Source: Subtercola lobariae (GTDB lineage Bacteria; Actinomycetota; Actinomycetes; Actinomycetales; Microbacteriaceae). Taken from it: 64,000 nucleotides of DNA. Made by a program: the position numbers and the translations under genes. How positions within the stretch are numbered: position 1 is the stretch's first letter; the number at the start of each line of letters is the position of its first letter. The notes beneath the pieces are model-generated. The model did no database searches, was not told the origin of the DNA, and saw only the letters and a list, made by a program, of their open reading frames with translations. The stretch covers positions 1 through 64,000 of the forward strand of contig NZ_BMGP01000001.1 of assembly GCF_014640255.1 (NCBI RefSeq). The letters run 5' to 3'. Positions 35,060-43,522 of the stretch are shown one piece after another.

Positions 35060-35889
35060 ACACATCAACGACCATCGACCTGTTGACTGCGGCTCGACTC
35101 TCGCATAGCGGGGTCGGTGCGTTCAACGTGGTTCTTCTCGAGCACGCCGAGGGCATCGTCGCCGGTGCCGAGAACGTCGGCCTGCCGGTCATCTTGCAGA
35201 TCAGCGAGAACTGCATTCGTTATCACGGTGACCTGGCGCCGATCGTGCTTGCGACCCTTCGTATCGCCCGCGCCGCCTCGGTGCCAGTGACCGTGCATCT
35301 AGATCACATCGAATCTGGGGCACTCGTCAGGCAAGGTCTCGCCCTCGGCGTCGATAGCGTCATGTTCGACGCGTCGAAGCTGCCCTACAACGAAAACGTG
35401 GCAACCACTCGGGAGATCGTGGCCGCCTGTCACAGCTTCGGCGTACCGGTCGAGGCCGAGCTGGGTGAAGTCGGTGGCAAAGACGGAGTGCACGCGTTCG
35501 GGGTGCGAACCGACCCGGACGATGCAGTTCGCTTCGTCGATCAAACCGGCGTCGACTCGCTCGCGGTCGCCGTCGGAAGCTCCCACGCCATGACCACCAG
35601 GGTCGCGTCGGTCGACCTCGACCTCATTCGTCGCCTTTCATCGGCTGTTCCGGTGCCTCTGGTTCTGCACGGCTCATCAGGGCTCCCCGATGATCAACTC
35701 GTCGCGGCAATCGCCGCAGGTATGACGAAAATCAATATCTCCACGCACCTGAATGGCTTATTCACCGGCGCGGTTCGTGCCGTGCTTCAGGAAAAGCCCC
35801 TCGAGACTGACCCGCGCACCTTCGTCACAGCGGGCCGGGCCGCACTCAGCGCTGAAGTCGGGCGCCTGTTGCGGCTGATCAACGGCTGA
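35056..35889 (+). CDS. Class II fructose/tagatose-bisphosphate aldolase
   Basis: 277 residues, GTG start. Zinc ligands and active site are recognisable: VTVHLDHIESG (His-X-Asp-His), VEAELGEVGGKDG (Glu), AVGSSHAM (His) and VLHGSSGLP (His), then GMTKINISTHLN for phosphate binding. The family includes AgaY/KbaY (tagatose-1,6-bisphosphate) and Fba. It ends the sugar-to-triose chain of the operon. Confidence 0.92.
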   Translation: MNTSTTIDLLTAARLSHSGVGAFNVVLLEHAEGIVAGAENVGLPVILQISENCIRYHGDLAPIVLATLRIARAASVPVTVHLDHIESGALVRQGLALGVDSVMFDASKLPYNENVATTREIVAACHSFGVPVEAELGEVGGKDGVHAFGVRTDPDDAVRFVDQTGVDSLAVAVGSSHAMTTRVASVDLDLIRRLSSAVPVPLVLHGSSGLPDDQLVAAIAAGMTKINISTHLNGLFTGAVRAVLQEKPLETDPRTFVTAGRAALSAEVGRLLRLING

Positions 35890-35966
35890 CCTCAGCCAAC
35901 GCAATGCACGATCGGCGCGAAGGTGAGCCGATCGCTACTCAACAACAATATAGAGGAGCACGTGTA

Positions 35967-37904
35967 ATGAAACGAAGGTATCCCATCGGCGCAGTCGCGC
36001 TGGTATGCGGTCTCATGTCGATCGGCGCGGTCGGCGCTACTGCTGTGAGCGCAAACGCAGTAACGGCCAAGGAGAACGCCTCAGCGGCAGTCACTGCCGC
36101 TGCGGCGTCAAGCGTCATTCCTCGCGGGGCGAACAGCGCCTGGGTCTACGACGGCAAAAGCGGCGCGGGTGTCTGGTCGTCGACCATTCTCAACTACAAC
36201 CAGCTGGCCACCGACGGGCACAAAATTACTCAGCTGTACACGTACGGCAGTGACGTCGAATCTGACAGTTCTACGGCATCGGGCTTCACTAGTTACTACA
36301 CCGCCGGCGTGCAACCCTCAGAAAGCACAACGGCGTACAACGCGCAACTGAACATCGCTCCGGGGCTCACCAGTTCGCCGTCTCCGGTGCAGCTCTCGCC
36401 GATCATCGACGGGCAAATCGGAAGCGACTCGCTGCCAGGCTCGTTCAACTCGATGTCGACAACGAGCGCAAACGCGTTGGCAGACCAGATAGCGCAGCAG
36501 GTCTGCGCCGATGACAACGTCTCGGGCATCCAATTCGACATCGAACCGTTCAACGTGACCAGCACCACGACCGGGCAATACCCGTTCTACCTGCAAATCG
36601 GTAAGGACTTCGCCGGCTCCGGCTGCGTCAACGCCACCCACCCGCTAGGCCGCTACTTTTCGGTTTTCGCATTCGGCTCTGCAATCAACCCGGCAACTCC
36701 GTCGGGAGTGAACGTAGCCAGCATGCTCAACACCTATCACAACGGTTACTTCGTTGACTCGCTCTACGACCTCGGAACCGGCCCCGCCGGGGCACTCAAC
36801 AGCCCCGACACCTACGCCGGGCTTGTCGGGACTGAGACCACTAACACTGTTCAATGGGCGCGCCAGCTCGGCATCAACTACGCTTTCGGCATTCCGGCTG
36901 CAGCATCAGACCACGAATACACCACCTGCCAAGGCAGCGACTGCGTCGCGGGCACAAGTGCCACTGGCGCATCGGTTTCCGGAGCCCCGATGCTGAGTTA
37001 TGTGACAGCGGCGGTCAACGCAATCAACGCACAGAACGCCACCACCGACCCCCTCTATGTGGGAACCGACCTGTGGGATTTCGGTGCCGGAACGGGAACG
37101 TCTCTTGGTAAGGTCGTCGTTACTCCCGCCGCAGCGCAAGTCGATGTTCTGAAGTGGCTGGCCGTGCACCTGCCCGGCGCCACCGCGGCGAGCAGCCCCC
37201 CGGCAGACACCACGGCACCAACGGTGCCGACGGGACTGGCGCTGAACGGGTCGGCCACTAGTACGACCATTCCGGTCACGTGGGCCGCATCAACCGACGC
37301 CGTCGGAGTTGCCGGCTACCGCATCTACACGGGAACCACGAAACTCGCAGACGTCACCGGCACCTCGACCACACTCACCGGGCTGACCCCGTCAACCGCG
37401 TACCCGCTGACCGTGACGGCCTACGACGCAGCCGGCAACGAGTCAGCTAAGAGCGCGGTGCTGAACGCCACAACCGCGGCCTCGGGCACAACGCCCCCGG
37501 CGTCGAACCTCGTCACTGACGGCGGGTTCGAATCTGGTGGCCTTGCCAGCTGGAGCTGTGTCACAGGAACAGGAGCTGTCGTCACTGGCCACGCCCAAAC
37601 AGGCAACGATAGCCTCGCTCTCACCCCCACGAGCACGGTCACCGCGGAATGCACTCAGAACGTCACCGTAGTGGCTGGAAAGTCGTACACCGTGTCGGCA
37701 GCACTTGCGGGCGGCACGAACTCGATCGCATTGACCCTGAAGATCAACGGCAGCACCGTGAATTCGTCAGGCTCAGCGTACGCGACGAAGAGCTTCACCT
37801 TCACCGCGGCAACATCTGGTCAGATTCAGCTCTCCCTCTCTGCCTACAAGCAACAAAGCGGAACCGGCTACGTCGACGACGTTTCTTTGACCGCAAACTC
37901 CTAG
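35967..37904 (+). CDS. Secreted glycosidase-like protein with FN3 and C-terminal carbohydrate-binding module
   Basis: 645 residues from the ATG at 35967, GAGGAGC 9 bases upstream. A Sec signal peptide covers about 1-32. The catalytic-like domain (about 50-400) contains VSGIQFDIEPF near residue 187, which resembles the D-x-E end of the GH18 motif, and a barrel-like YFSVFAFGSAINP. A Pro/Thr linker leads to an FN3 domain (about 410-500: TVPTGLALNG, VGVAGYRIYT) and a jelly-roll module at the end (NLVTDGGFESGGLASWSC ... GYVDDVSL). It lies 77 bases after the aldolase and may release amino sugars for the importer. GH family assignment is tentative. Confidence 0.8.
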   Translation: MKRRYPIGAVALVCGLMSIGAVGATAVSANAVTAKENASAAVTAAAASSVIPRGANSAWVYDGKSGAGVWSSTILNYNQLATDGHKITQLYTYGSDVESDSSTASGFTSYYTAGVQPSESTTAYNAQLNIAPGLTSSPSPVQLSPIIDGQIGSDSLPGSFNSMSTTSANALADQIAQQVCADDNVSGIQFDIEPFNVTSTTTGQYPFYLQIGKDFAGSGCVNATHPLGRYFSVFAFGSAINPATPSGVNVASMLNTYHNGYFVDSLYDLGTGPAGALNSPDTYAGLVGTETTNTVQWARQLGINYAFGIPAAASDHEYTTCQGSDCVAGTSATGASVSGAPMLSYVTAAVNAINAQNATTDPLYVGTDLWDFGAGTGTSLGKVVVTPAAAQVDVLKWLAVHLPGATAASSPPADTTAPTVPTGLALNGSATSTTIPVTWAASTDAVGVAGYRIYTGTTKLADVTGTSTTLTGLTPSTAYPLTVTAYDAAGNESAKSAVLNATTAASGTTPPASNLVTDGGFESGGLASWSCVTGTGAVVTGHAQTGNDSLALTPTSTVTAECTQNVTVVAGKSYTVSAALAGGTNSIALTLKINGSTVNSSGSAYATKSFTFTAATSGQIQLSLSAYKQQSGTGYVDDVSLTANS

Positions 37905-37914
37905 CGTTCACAGG

Positions 37915-37947
37915 GCTGGGATCACTCGGAGATCGAGTGATCCCAGC
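37915..37947 (+). terminator. Stem-loop terminator after the glycosidase gene
   Basis: GCTGGGATCACTCG (37915-37928) pairs perfectly with CGAGTGATCCCAGC (37934-37947) around a 5-base loop, 10 bases after the stop. There is no T-run, as is common for actinobacterial terminators. It ends the amino-sugar operon. Confidence 0.8.
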
Positions 37948-38001
37948 TCGGGGCGCGGTAAGGTCGCAAACGACGAAGAGCTGCTGGATTGGAGCGGGCG
38001 A

Positions 38002-38469
38002 ATGCAACCACCGAGAACCGCTGAAGTCGTCAACGCCGAGGCGGTTTACGGCACTGTGCTGATTTCGAGCCTTCTCTATGTCTTCTCGCTCAAATTTTCA
38101 GCATGGGATACATTGGCGACCACTGTCGAGGCTGTTATTGTCTTTTTCATCGCTCACGTCTATGCCGAGATCATTGCCAACCAAACCGGCACACTATCGA
38201 CAGCCGTTCATGACGCGCTCGTGCGTTCGCGCGGATTGCTGTTGGCTGCTGTCGTACCACTGACAATCATGCTGCTCGCAGCTCTCGGCATAGTCTCGAA
38301 AGATCGCGCGGTGACAAGTGCCGTGTGGGCGTCAGCGGTCATTCTCGGCATACTCGGATGGTTCGCCGTAGCCCCTCGGAGCACGAAGTGGTGGATACGC
38401 GCCATCGCGGCCCTTTCCACCGCAGGCCTTGGCCTCGTACTCGTCGCACTGAAGGCCCTGACTCACTGA
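38002..38469 (+). CDS. Small four-helix membrane protein, function unknown
   Basis: 155 residues with four hydrophobic segments (about 14-32, 38-56, 78-98, 105-122, the last near 133-150 also hydrophobic). A conserved-looking loop reads FIAHVYAEIIANQTGTLSTAVHDALVRSRG. I do not recognise a named family, though similar small membrane proteins are common in actinobacteria. It stands alone behind the terminator. Confidence 0.78.
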   Translation: MQPPRTAEVVNAEAVYGTVLISSLLYVFSLKFSAWDTLATTVEAVIVFFIAHVYAEIIANQTGTLSTAVHDALVRSRGLLLAAVVPLTIMLLAALGIVSKDRAVTSAVWASAVILGILGWFAVAPRSTKWWIRAIAALSTAGLGLVLVALKALTH

Positions 38470-38521
38470 AGTCATGTTCCCAGGGAGTCTGGCGGCCACG
38501 GCCCAGTGTGCCCGTTCGCGT

Positions 38522-38575
38522 CACATTGAGGTGGTGCTCGAACGAAAGCGCAACATGTCGTTCTGCCTCAATGTG
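38522..38575. repeat. Long-range inverted repeat
   Basis: CACATTGAGG (38522-38531) and CCTCAATGTG (38566-38575) match perfectly, with a shorter nested pair AACGA (38541-38545) / TCGTT (38558-38562). The structure surrounds the ATG at 38555 of a short frame (40 codons to 38677) whose first half is a strongly hydrophobic helix (LNVLLCLATGFLWMIYWGL). It could be a terminator, a mobile-element end or a regulatory hairpin. Confidence 0.5.
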
Positions 38576-38634
38576 CTGTTGTGTCTGGCGACTGGTTTTC
38601 TCTGGATGATCTACTGGGGGCTGCGGGCGCGTTA

Positions 38635-38676
38635 CCCGAAGTCATTGAGATTGCACCGCCTGAACGCCTCGAGCTA
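38635..38676 (+). pseudogene. Deleted remnant of an SDR gene
   Basis: Bases 38635-38660 match 17734-17759 of the intact SDR gene at 24 of 26 positions, and 38661-38676 match its last bases 17951-17966 at 15 of 16. The 191 bases between the two matching blocks in the intact gene are absent here. This is the scar of a lost SDR copy. Apart from this and the inverted repeat, the 38470-38715 gap shows nothing else. Confidence 0.6.
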
Positions 38677-38715
38677 ACGCCAAGCCGTCGGCCGTGGCCT
38701 GAGGCGCCGTGCCCC

Positions 38716-39945
38716 TCAGATTCCGTCGTACTGCAGAATGGTGAGCCCACCACCCGCACCTTCGGTGACGTACATCAGCCCGTCTTGGGCAACGTAAACG
38801 TCGACCGAGTGCACAACTCGTGGCCGATTGGGCCGGTAGTCGTTCCACTGAGTGGGCGCCGGCGGCACGAAGTGCGCGACTTCGGCGGGCTGAAACTGGT
38901 TGCTGATGTCGAAGACCCGAACCCCGGCATTCTGGTAGGTCGAGAAGATGAGATTCGAACTCTGAAACGATCCGATGCGGTTCTCGTGCACATTGTGCGG
39001 GCCGAAATGGCCGCCCTTCGCCACAAAATCACGGTCGGCGGGGGTGGGCAGAGTGGAGATGGTGACGGGGTTCGTGGGCACCGAGACATCCACGACCCAG
39101 GTGTGTTTGAGGCCGTCTTCGATGTTGTCTGCGATGGCCTCGTCGGGCACGATGCAGAGCCCGCGGTCGGGCAACGGCAGGCCCGAATGCGTGCCACCGC
39201 CGAACGGCGGAGACCAGTTGAGGTGCGAAACGAGCGTGGGCTTCGTCGGGTCGCTTACGTCGAGCAGAATCAGCCCGCCGTCACGCCAGCCGCAGTATGC
39301 GATGTTGTTGGCTACCACCGGGTGGTGCAGAGCCCAGCGATTGGTCCAGGTGGGGGTCTCGCCGCCGGCGGTCCACATGCCCGGCACCCACCAACGACCC
39401 ACCTCCACCGGACGTTCGGGGTTGATCAGGTCGATCACTCCGAAGATGTGGTCGGTGAACCCCCAGGGCATGATCGACGCGTAGGCATACCGCCCGCCGT
39501 CCCACCAGATGCGGTGCACGCCTTTGCCGTCGACCGGCATGAAACCGATTTCACGAGGGCGAGCCGGCGTTGAAATGTCGAACACCCGGATGCCCGCCGC
39601 GAAGTTTCGCCCGCCGGTCTCGTTGATCGAGCGGCCGTAGTAGTCGCTCTCCTCCTGATATTGCGAATAGAAGTCGAATTCGTTGATGACGAGCATCAGG
39701 TCGCCGTGCGTCTGCAGGTGAATCGACCAGGTGTTCGGGGGAGTCGGCAGAAAGTTCACCGTTCGCGGATCGCGCGGGTTGCGAACGTCGATCACGCTGA
39801 CCCCGCCGCTGAAGACGTGCCCCACGTAGGCGTGACCGTTGGCGATCATCACCTGACAGGTGTCGCCGAGCCCGTTCACATCGGAGTGGCCGACGAACGA
39901 GATTCCAGATGCGCTTTCGGGAATCATCAGGTCTGACTGTGACAT
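38716..39945 (-). CDS. LVIVD-repeat beta-propeller protein
   Basis: 409 residues with repeated units of the LVIVD type: GGVSVIDVRNPRDPRTVNFL, AGIRVFDISTPARPREIGFM, FGVIDLINPERPVEVGRWW, GLILLDVSDPTKPTLVSHL, WVVDVSVPTNPVTISTL and AGVRVFDISNQFQPAEVAHF. There is no signal peptide. The function of cytoplasmic LVIVD proteins is unknown; a propeller hydrolase or isomerase is possible. It lies 72 bases after the GntR gene and may be read with it. Confidence 0.88.
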   Translation of the reverse strand: MSQSDLMIPESASGISFVGHSDVNGLGDTCQVMIANGHAYVGHVFSGGVSVIDVRNPRDPRTVNFLPTPPNTWSIHLQTHGDLMLVINEFDFYSQYQEESDYYGRSINETGGRNFAAGIRVFDISTPARPREIGFMPVDGKGVHRIWWDGGRYAYASIMPWGFTDHIFGVIDLINPERPVEVGRWWVPGMWTAGGETPTWTNRWALHHPVVANNIAYCGWRDGGLILLDVSDPTKPTLVSHLNWSPPFGGGTHSGLPLPDRGLCIVPDEAIADNIEDGLKHTWVVDVSVPTNPVTISTLPTPADRDFVAKGGHFGPHNVHENRIGSFQSSNLIFSTYQNAGVRVFDISNQFQPAEVAHFVPPAPTQWNDYRPNRPRVVHSVDVYVAQDGLMYVTEGAGGGLTILQYDGI

Positions 39946-40017
39946 CGTTGTCTTTCTTTCTGGGGTGAGGCTGTTTCTGGAGTGAGGCTCGCCGAGTGGC
40001 GGGGCGAGTGCGCCGAG

Positions 40018-40773
40018 CTAGGCGCTCGCCGAACTGGCCAGGCGTAAAGCCTGCCGAACGGCGATGGGTTCGTGGGCGGGGTCGGTTCTGGCCAGTAGCG
40101 TGATGGCCACCGTGGCGAGGTGGCGCGCGGCTACCGCTGCAGCTCGTGGCGCGTCGCGTGCGACGCACGCCTCGTAGATGTCGTGATGGTCATCCATCGA
40201 CAAATCCATCGACGTCAGCCGCTGCCCGAGCCACATGTAGCGAAACATCTGCGACCGCTCGGTGAGCTTGTCGAGGTCTGACTGGATGGCCGCCGGCGCG
40301 TGCATCGTGTGCGAGTTGTGAAATGCGGGGTCGGCCTCCTGCCACGCCTCGAGGTCGCCGCGCTGCTCTGCCGCGGTCACCTCGTCGAGTAGCCGGCCCA
40401 TCTCGTCGAGATCGGCGGCGGTCAGCGCCGGAACGGTCATGCTCGTGCAGAGGGCGCTCAGCAGCATGCGCTGAGCGAACACCGCCTCGAGCTCTTCTGA
40501 CGAGAAGGTCGCAACGCGCGGGCGTTGATTGTGCGCGATGGTGACGAAGCCTTCTTCTTGCAGCATGCGTAACGCCTCGCGCATCGGCGTTCTACTGACC
40601 CCGTACTTGTTGGCCAGTTGCACGCTCGAAATCACCGAGCCGGCAACGAGTTCGCCGGTGAGAATCGCCTGCCGAAGTTCGTTTCGAACGTCGATCATCG
40701 TCTCGCCTGCTCGGGCTCCACCCCGGGCAGGCAGGGGCCGAGACTCGGTTTTGTTGGTCATTGCGTCGGTCAT
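40018..40773 (-). CDS. GntR family transcriptional regulator (FCD type)
   Basis: 251 residues from the ATG at 40773. The winged helix is at about 25-85: ELRQAILTGELVAGSVISSVQLANKYGVSRTPMREALRMLQEEGFV. The C-terminal FCD domain is all helical with the metal-ligand His residues (DPAFHNSH, DHHDIYEAC, AAVAARHL). A GTG at 40794 is in frame but lies inside a likely operator copy. It is divergent from the importer operon and probably represses it until a carboxylate ligand binds. Confidence 0.9.
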   Translation of the reverse strand: MTDAMTNKTESRPLPARGGARAGETMIDVRNELRQAILTGELVAGSVISSVQLANKYGVSRTPMREALRMLQEEGFVTIAHNQRPRVATFSSEELEAVFAQRMLLSALCTSMTVPALTAADLDEMGRLLDEVTAAEQRGDLEAWQEADPAFHNSHTMHAPAAIQSDLDKLTERSQMFRYMWLGQRLTSMDLSMDDHHDIYEACVARDAPRAAAVAARHLATVAITLLARTDPAHEPIAVRQALRLASSASA

Positions 40774-40786
40774 GATGTCTCGTAGC

Positions 40787-40799
40787 GTATCCACTTTTT
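40787..40799. promoter_or_regulatory. Second GntR half-operator
   Basis: On the minus strand it reads AAAAAGTGGATAC, which matches the left part of the palindrome at 40858. It lies just ahead of the gntR start, where self-repression would act. Confidence 0.45.
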
Positions 40800-40842
40800 C
40801 AGCAAATGAGCAACTCTTCGGCGCTAGATCGTAGATTCACAC

Positions 40843-40869
40843 TTGACAACCATCAAAAGTGGATCCACT
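40843..40869 (+). promoter_or_regulatory. Promoter -35 box and GntR palindrome before the second importer operon
   Basis: TTGACA at 40843-40848 is a consensus -35 box. The perfect 12-bp palindrome AGTGGATCCACT at 40858-40869 lies in the spacer/-10 region, preceded by AAA as in the second copy at 40787-40799. Binding of GntR here would block the promoter. Confidence 0.65.
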
Positions 40870-40908
40870 CTTACATTCATGCAACAAGACCACTTGGGGC
40901 TGACGAGG

Positions 40909-42384
40909 ATGTCGTTCCAGAACGTCAGCAAATCATTCGACGGTGCCAGAGCCCTGTCTTTCGTCAGCTTCGACGTGTCGGCCGGCTCGGTGCACGCCCT
41001 GCTCGGCGCCAACGGCGCGGGCAAGTCGACTCTGATCAAGATTCTCGCGGGCTTCTACAAGGCAGATTCGGGCCAGATACTGATCGACGGCGAGCCGGCA
41101 ACCAGTTCGTCGGCGGTCGCGTTCATCCATCAAGATCTCGCGCTCGTCGGTGACCTCACGGTCGCCGAGAACATCGCCTTGGTTCGGGGTTACCCCCGTC
41201 GCGCAGGCCACATCGCCTGGCGCGCGGTTCGCAAGCAGGCTGTCGATGCCCTCGACGCGGTAGGCGGGGGTATCGACCCTGATGATAAGGTCAGCGCGTT
41301 GTCCCGAGCCGATCAGTCTCTCGTGGCCATCGCCCGCGGGGTCTCGATGAACTGCCAGGTGCTGGTGCTCGATGAACCGACGGCGAGTCTGCCCGATGCC
41401 GACGTCGAACGGCTCTTCACGATCATCCGTCGCCTCCGAAGCAACGGCGTCAGTGTTATCTACGTGTCGCACCGACTCGACGAGATTCGCCAGATCGCCG
41501 ATCAGGTGACAGTTCTGCGAGACGGCCAGGTGATCGCTGACGCAGCGATCACTGACATCTCTGACCAGCAGATCGTCGCTGCCATCGTGGGCGGCGCGCT
41601 CATCCATTCGCGGCGAAGGCGCACTGCAGTCTCTACCGAAACAGTGCTCAAGGTTGCGGATGCCCGTGTCTCGCCCGACTCGGGAGTATTCGGTTTTGAG
41701 CTCCATCGCGGCGAGATCGTGGGCCTTGCCGGCCTGCGCGGCGCCGGGCACGAAGAGGTCGGGCGCGCACTCGCCGGTATCTCACCGCTTGACGAAGGCG
41801 ACATCGTGCTCGGCGGCCGCACTATTGAGATCAGCAGTGTTCGCACCGCCATCGGCCTCGGAATCGGCTTCGCCACCAGCCGCCGAGAAGAAGAGGCGCT
41901 GGCCATGACGCTTACCGCGCGTGAGAACTTCTACCTGAACCCCGGCGTGCTCAAAGGCGCGAGCACAAGGCGACTCATCGGGGCCGACGAACGCAGACGT
42001 GCCGCGGGGCTGGCCACCGAAGTTCGCTTGCGCCCGAACGACCCCGAAGCCATTGTCGCCACGTTCTCAGGCGGCAACCAGCAGAAGGTCGTGCTCGGGC
42101 GCTGGCTCAGCATCGAGCTGAACGTTCTCATTCTCGAAGAGCCCACCATGGGCATCGACGTGGGGGCGCGCGCCGAGATCTATGCGCTCATTCAGTCGCT
42201 CGCCGACGACGGTCTCGCACTCATCGTCGTCTCGAGCGACTTCGAAGAACTGACCCTGGTCTGCGACCGCGCGCTCGTCTTCGACCGGGGTGTCATCGGC
42301 AGCGACCTGCACGGCGATCAGCTCACCGTCGACTCATTGACCCACCATGCCAGCGGCTCTGCCCAGAAAGGCCTTCTCTCGTGA
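40909..42384 (+). CDS. Sugar-type ABC transporter ATP-binding protein (RbsA class)
   Basis: 491 residues from the ATG at 40909 (GGGG and GAGG upstream); starts at 40879 or 40843 are in frame but overlap promoter elements. Walker A GANGAGKST, Walker B VLVLDEPTASLPD and the H-loop YVSHRLDE lie in the first half; the second half has the degenerate GLRGAGHEE, signature FSGGNQQKVVLGRWL and ILEEPTMGIDVGAR. Two fused ATPase domains are normal for the class. It powers the importer with the permease and binding protein that follow. Confidence 0.93.
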   Translation: MSFQNVSKSFDGARALSFVSFDVSAGSVHALLGANGAGKSTLIKILAGFYKADSGQILIDGEPATSSSAVAFIHQDLALVGDLTVAENIALVRGYPRRAGHIAWRAVRKQAVDALDAVGGGIDPDDKVSALSRADQSLVAIARGVSMNCQVLVLDEPTASLPDADVERLFTIIRRLRSNGVSVIYVSHRLDEIRQIADQVTVLRDGQVIADAAITDISDQQIVAAIVGGALIHSRRRRTAVSTETVLKVADARVSPDSGVFGFELHRGEIVGLAGLRGAGHEEVGRALAGISPLDEGDIVLGGRTIEISSVRTAIGLGIGFATSRREEEALAMTLTARENFYLNPGVLKGASTRRLIGADERRRAAGLATEVRLRPNDPEAIVATFSGGNQQKVVLGRWLSIELNVLILEEPTMGIDVGARAEIYALIQSLADDGLALIVVSSDFEELTLVCDRALVFDRGVIGSDLHGDQLTVDSLTHHASGSAQKGLLS

Positions 42385-43472
42385 CCAACCCGACCTCCGT
42401 CACCAGCACCACCCTCACTCCGGTGCACCGGGCAAGTCGGCGCGACCTCTTGTCGCGCTTTCTGCTGCCGATGATCGCGCTAGCCCTCATCGTGATCTTC
42501 TCCATCGTTCTGCCGCGCACTTTTCCCACGGTGACCACCATGCAGGCCATTCTGAACAGCACGGCTCTGATCGCCTTGCTCGCATTGGCAGAAATGCTCG
42601 TCGTCATCATCGGCGAGTACGACCTGTCGGTGGGGTACATGGCGGGGCTGCAGAGCATTCTCACCATTGGGTTCATTGTGAAACAAGGGATGCCCTGGCC
42701 CCTCGTCGTGGTGCTGATCTTGCTGATCGGCATCGGTGTGGGCATTCTGAACGGCGTCTTGATCTACATCTTCAAGATCGACTCGTTCATCGTCACCCTC
42801 GGCGTGGGCACCATCGCCTTCGCTGTGGCGAACTGGTACACCCAGGGCAATCAGCTGTTCGGTACTCTGCCGCAGGGCTTCATCAATATCTACTCCGCGA
42901 AACTGTTCGGCATTCCGGCGCCGGCCTTCTACGTGGTCGGCCTCGCGGCCATCTGCTGGTTCGTTCTCGAATACACCCCCACGGGTCGGTACCTCTATGC
43001 CCTTGGCGCGAACCGTCGAGCGGCCGAACTCACTGGCATCTCGTCGCGCAAGATCGTCATCGGTGTCTTCGCCGTGTCGGGCCTCATCGTCGCCTTCGCC
43101 GGAATCGTGCTCGCCTCTCAGCTGCGCATCGGATCGGTGAGCACGGGCCCCGACTTCTTGCTGCCCGTGTTCGTCGGCGCGGTGCTCGGCTCGGCCACCA
43201 TCAAGCCGGGTCGCCCGAACGCGTGGGGAACCGTGGTGGCCGTTGTGCTGCTCGGAATCGGAATCGCGGGGCTGCAGCAGATCGGCGCCTCGTACTTCGT
43301 GCAACCACTCTTCAACGGCATCACCCTCATCGTGGGCGTCGGGGTGGCGGGGTACGCGAGCCGGCGCATTCGCAAATCGAACAAGACGAGCATCCCGACC
43401 CCTCAACCCGCTCTCGCGCCCAGCGGGGCGCCAACCGATTCACCTACCGAAAAGTCACCACTCAATAACTGA
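42381..43472 (+). CDS. Sugar-type ABC transporter permease (RbsC class)
   Basis: 363 residues, GTG start overlapping the ATPase stop by 4 bases. Eight to ten hydrophobic helices; STALIALLALAEMLVVIIGEYDLSVGYMAGL and GRYLYALGANRRAAELTGISSRKI are class signatures. The C-terminus has a polar tail (SNKTSIPTPQPA). It follows the same plan as the permease at 11887. Confidence 0.93.
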   Translation: MTNPTSVTSTTLTPVHRASRRDLLSRFLLPMIALALIVIFSIVLPRTFPTVTTMQAILNSTALIALLALAEMLVVIIGEYDLSVGYMAGLQSILTIGFIVKQGMPWPLVVVLILLIGIGVGILNGVLIYIFKIDSFIVTLGVGTIAFAVANWYTQGNQLFGTLPQGFINIYSAKLFGIPAPAFYVVGLAAICWFVLEYTPTGRYLYALGANRRAAELTGISSRKIVIGVFAVSGLIVAFAGIVLASQLRIGSVSTGPDFLLPVFVGAVLGSATIKPGRPNAWGTVVAVVLLGIGIAGLQQIGASYFVQPLFNGITLIVGVGVAGYASRRIRKSNKTSIPTPQPALAPSGAPTDSPTEKSPLNN

Positions 43473-43522
43473 ATTCATCACCCGACACCCGCACCACACA
43501 ACCCGTAGAGAAAGGTCACACC

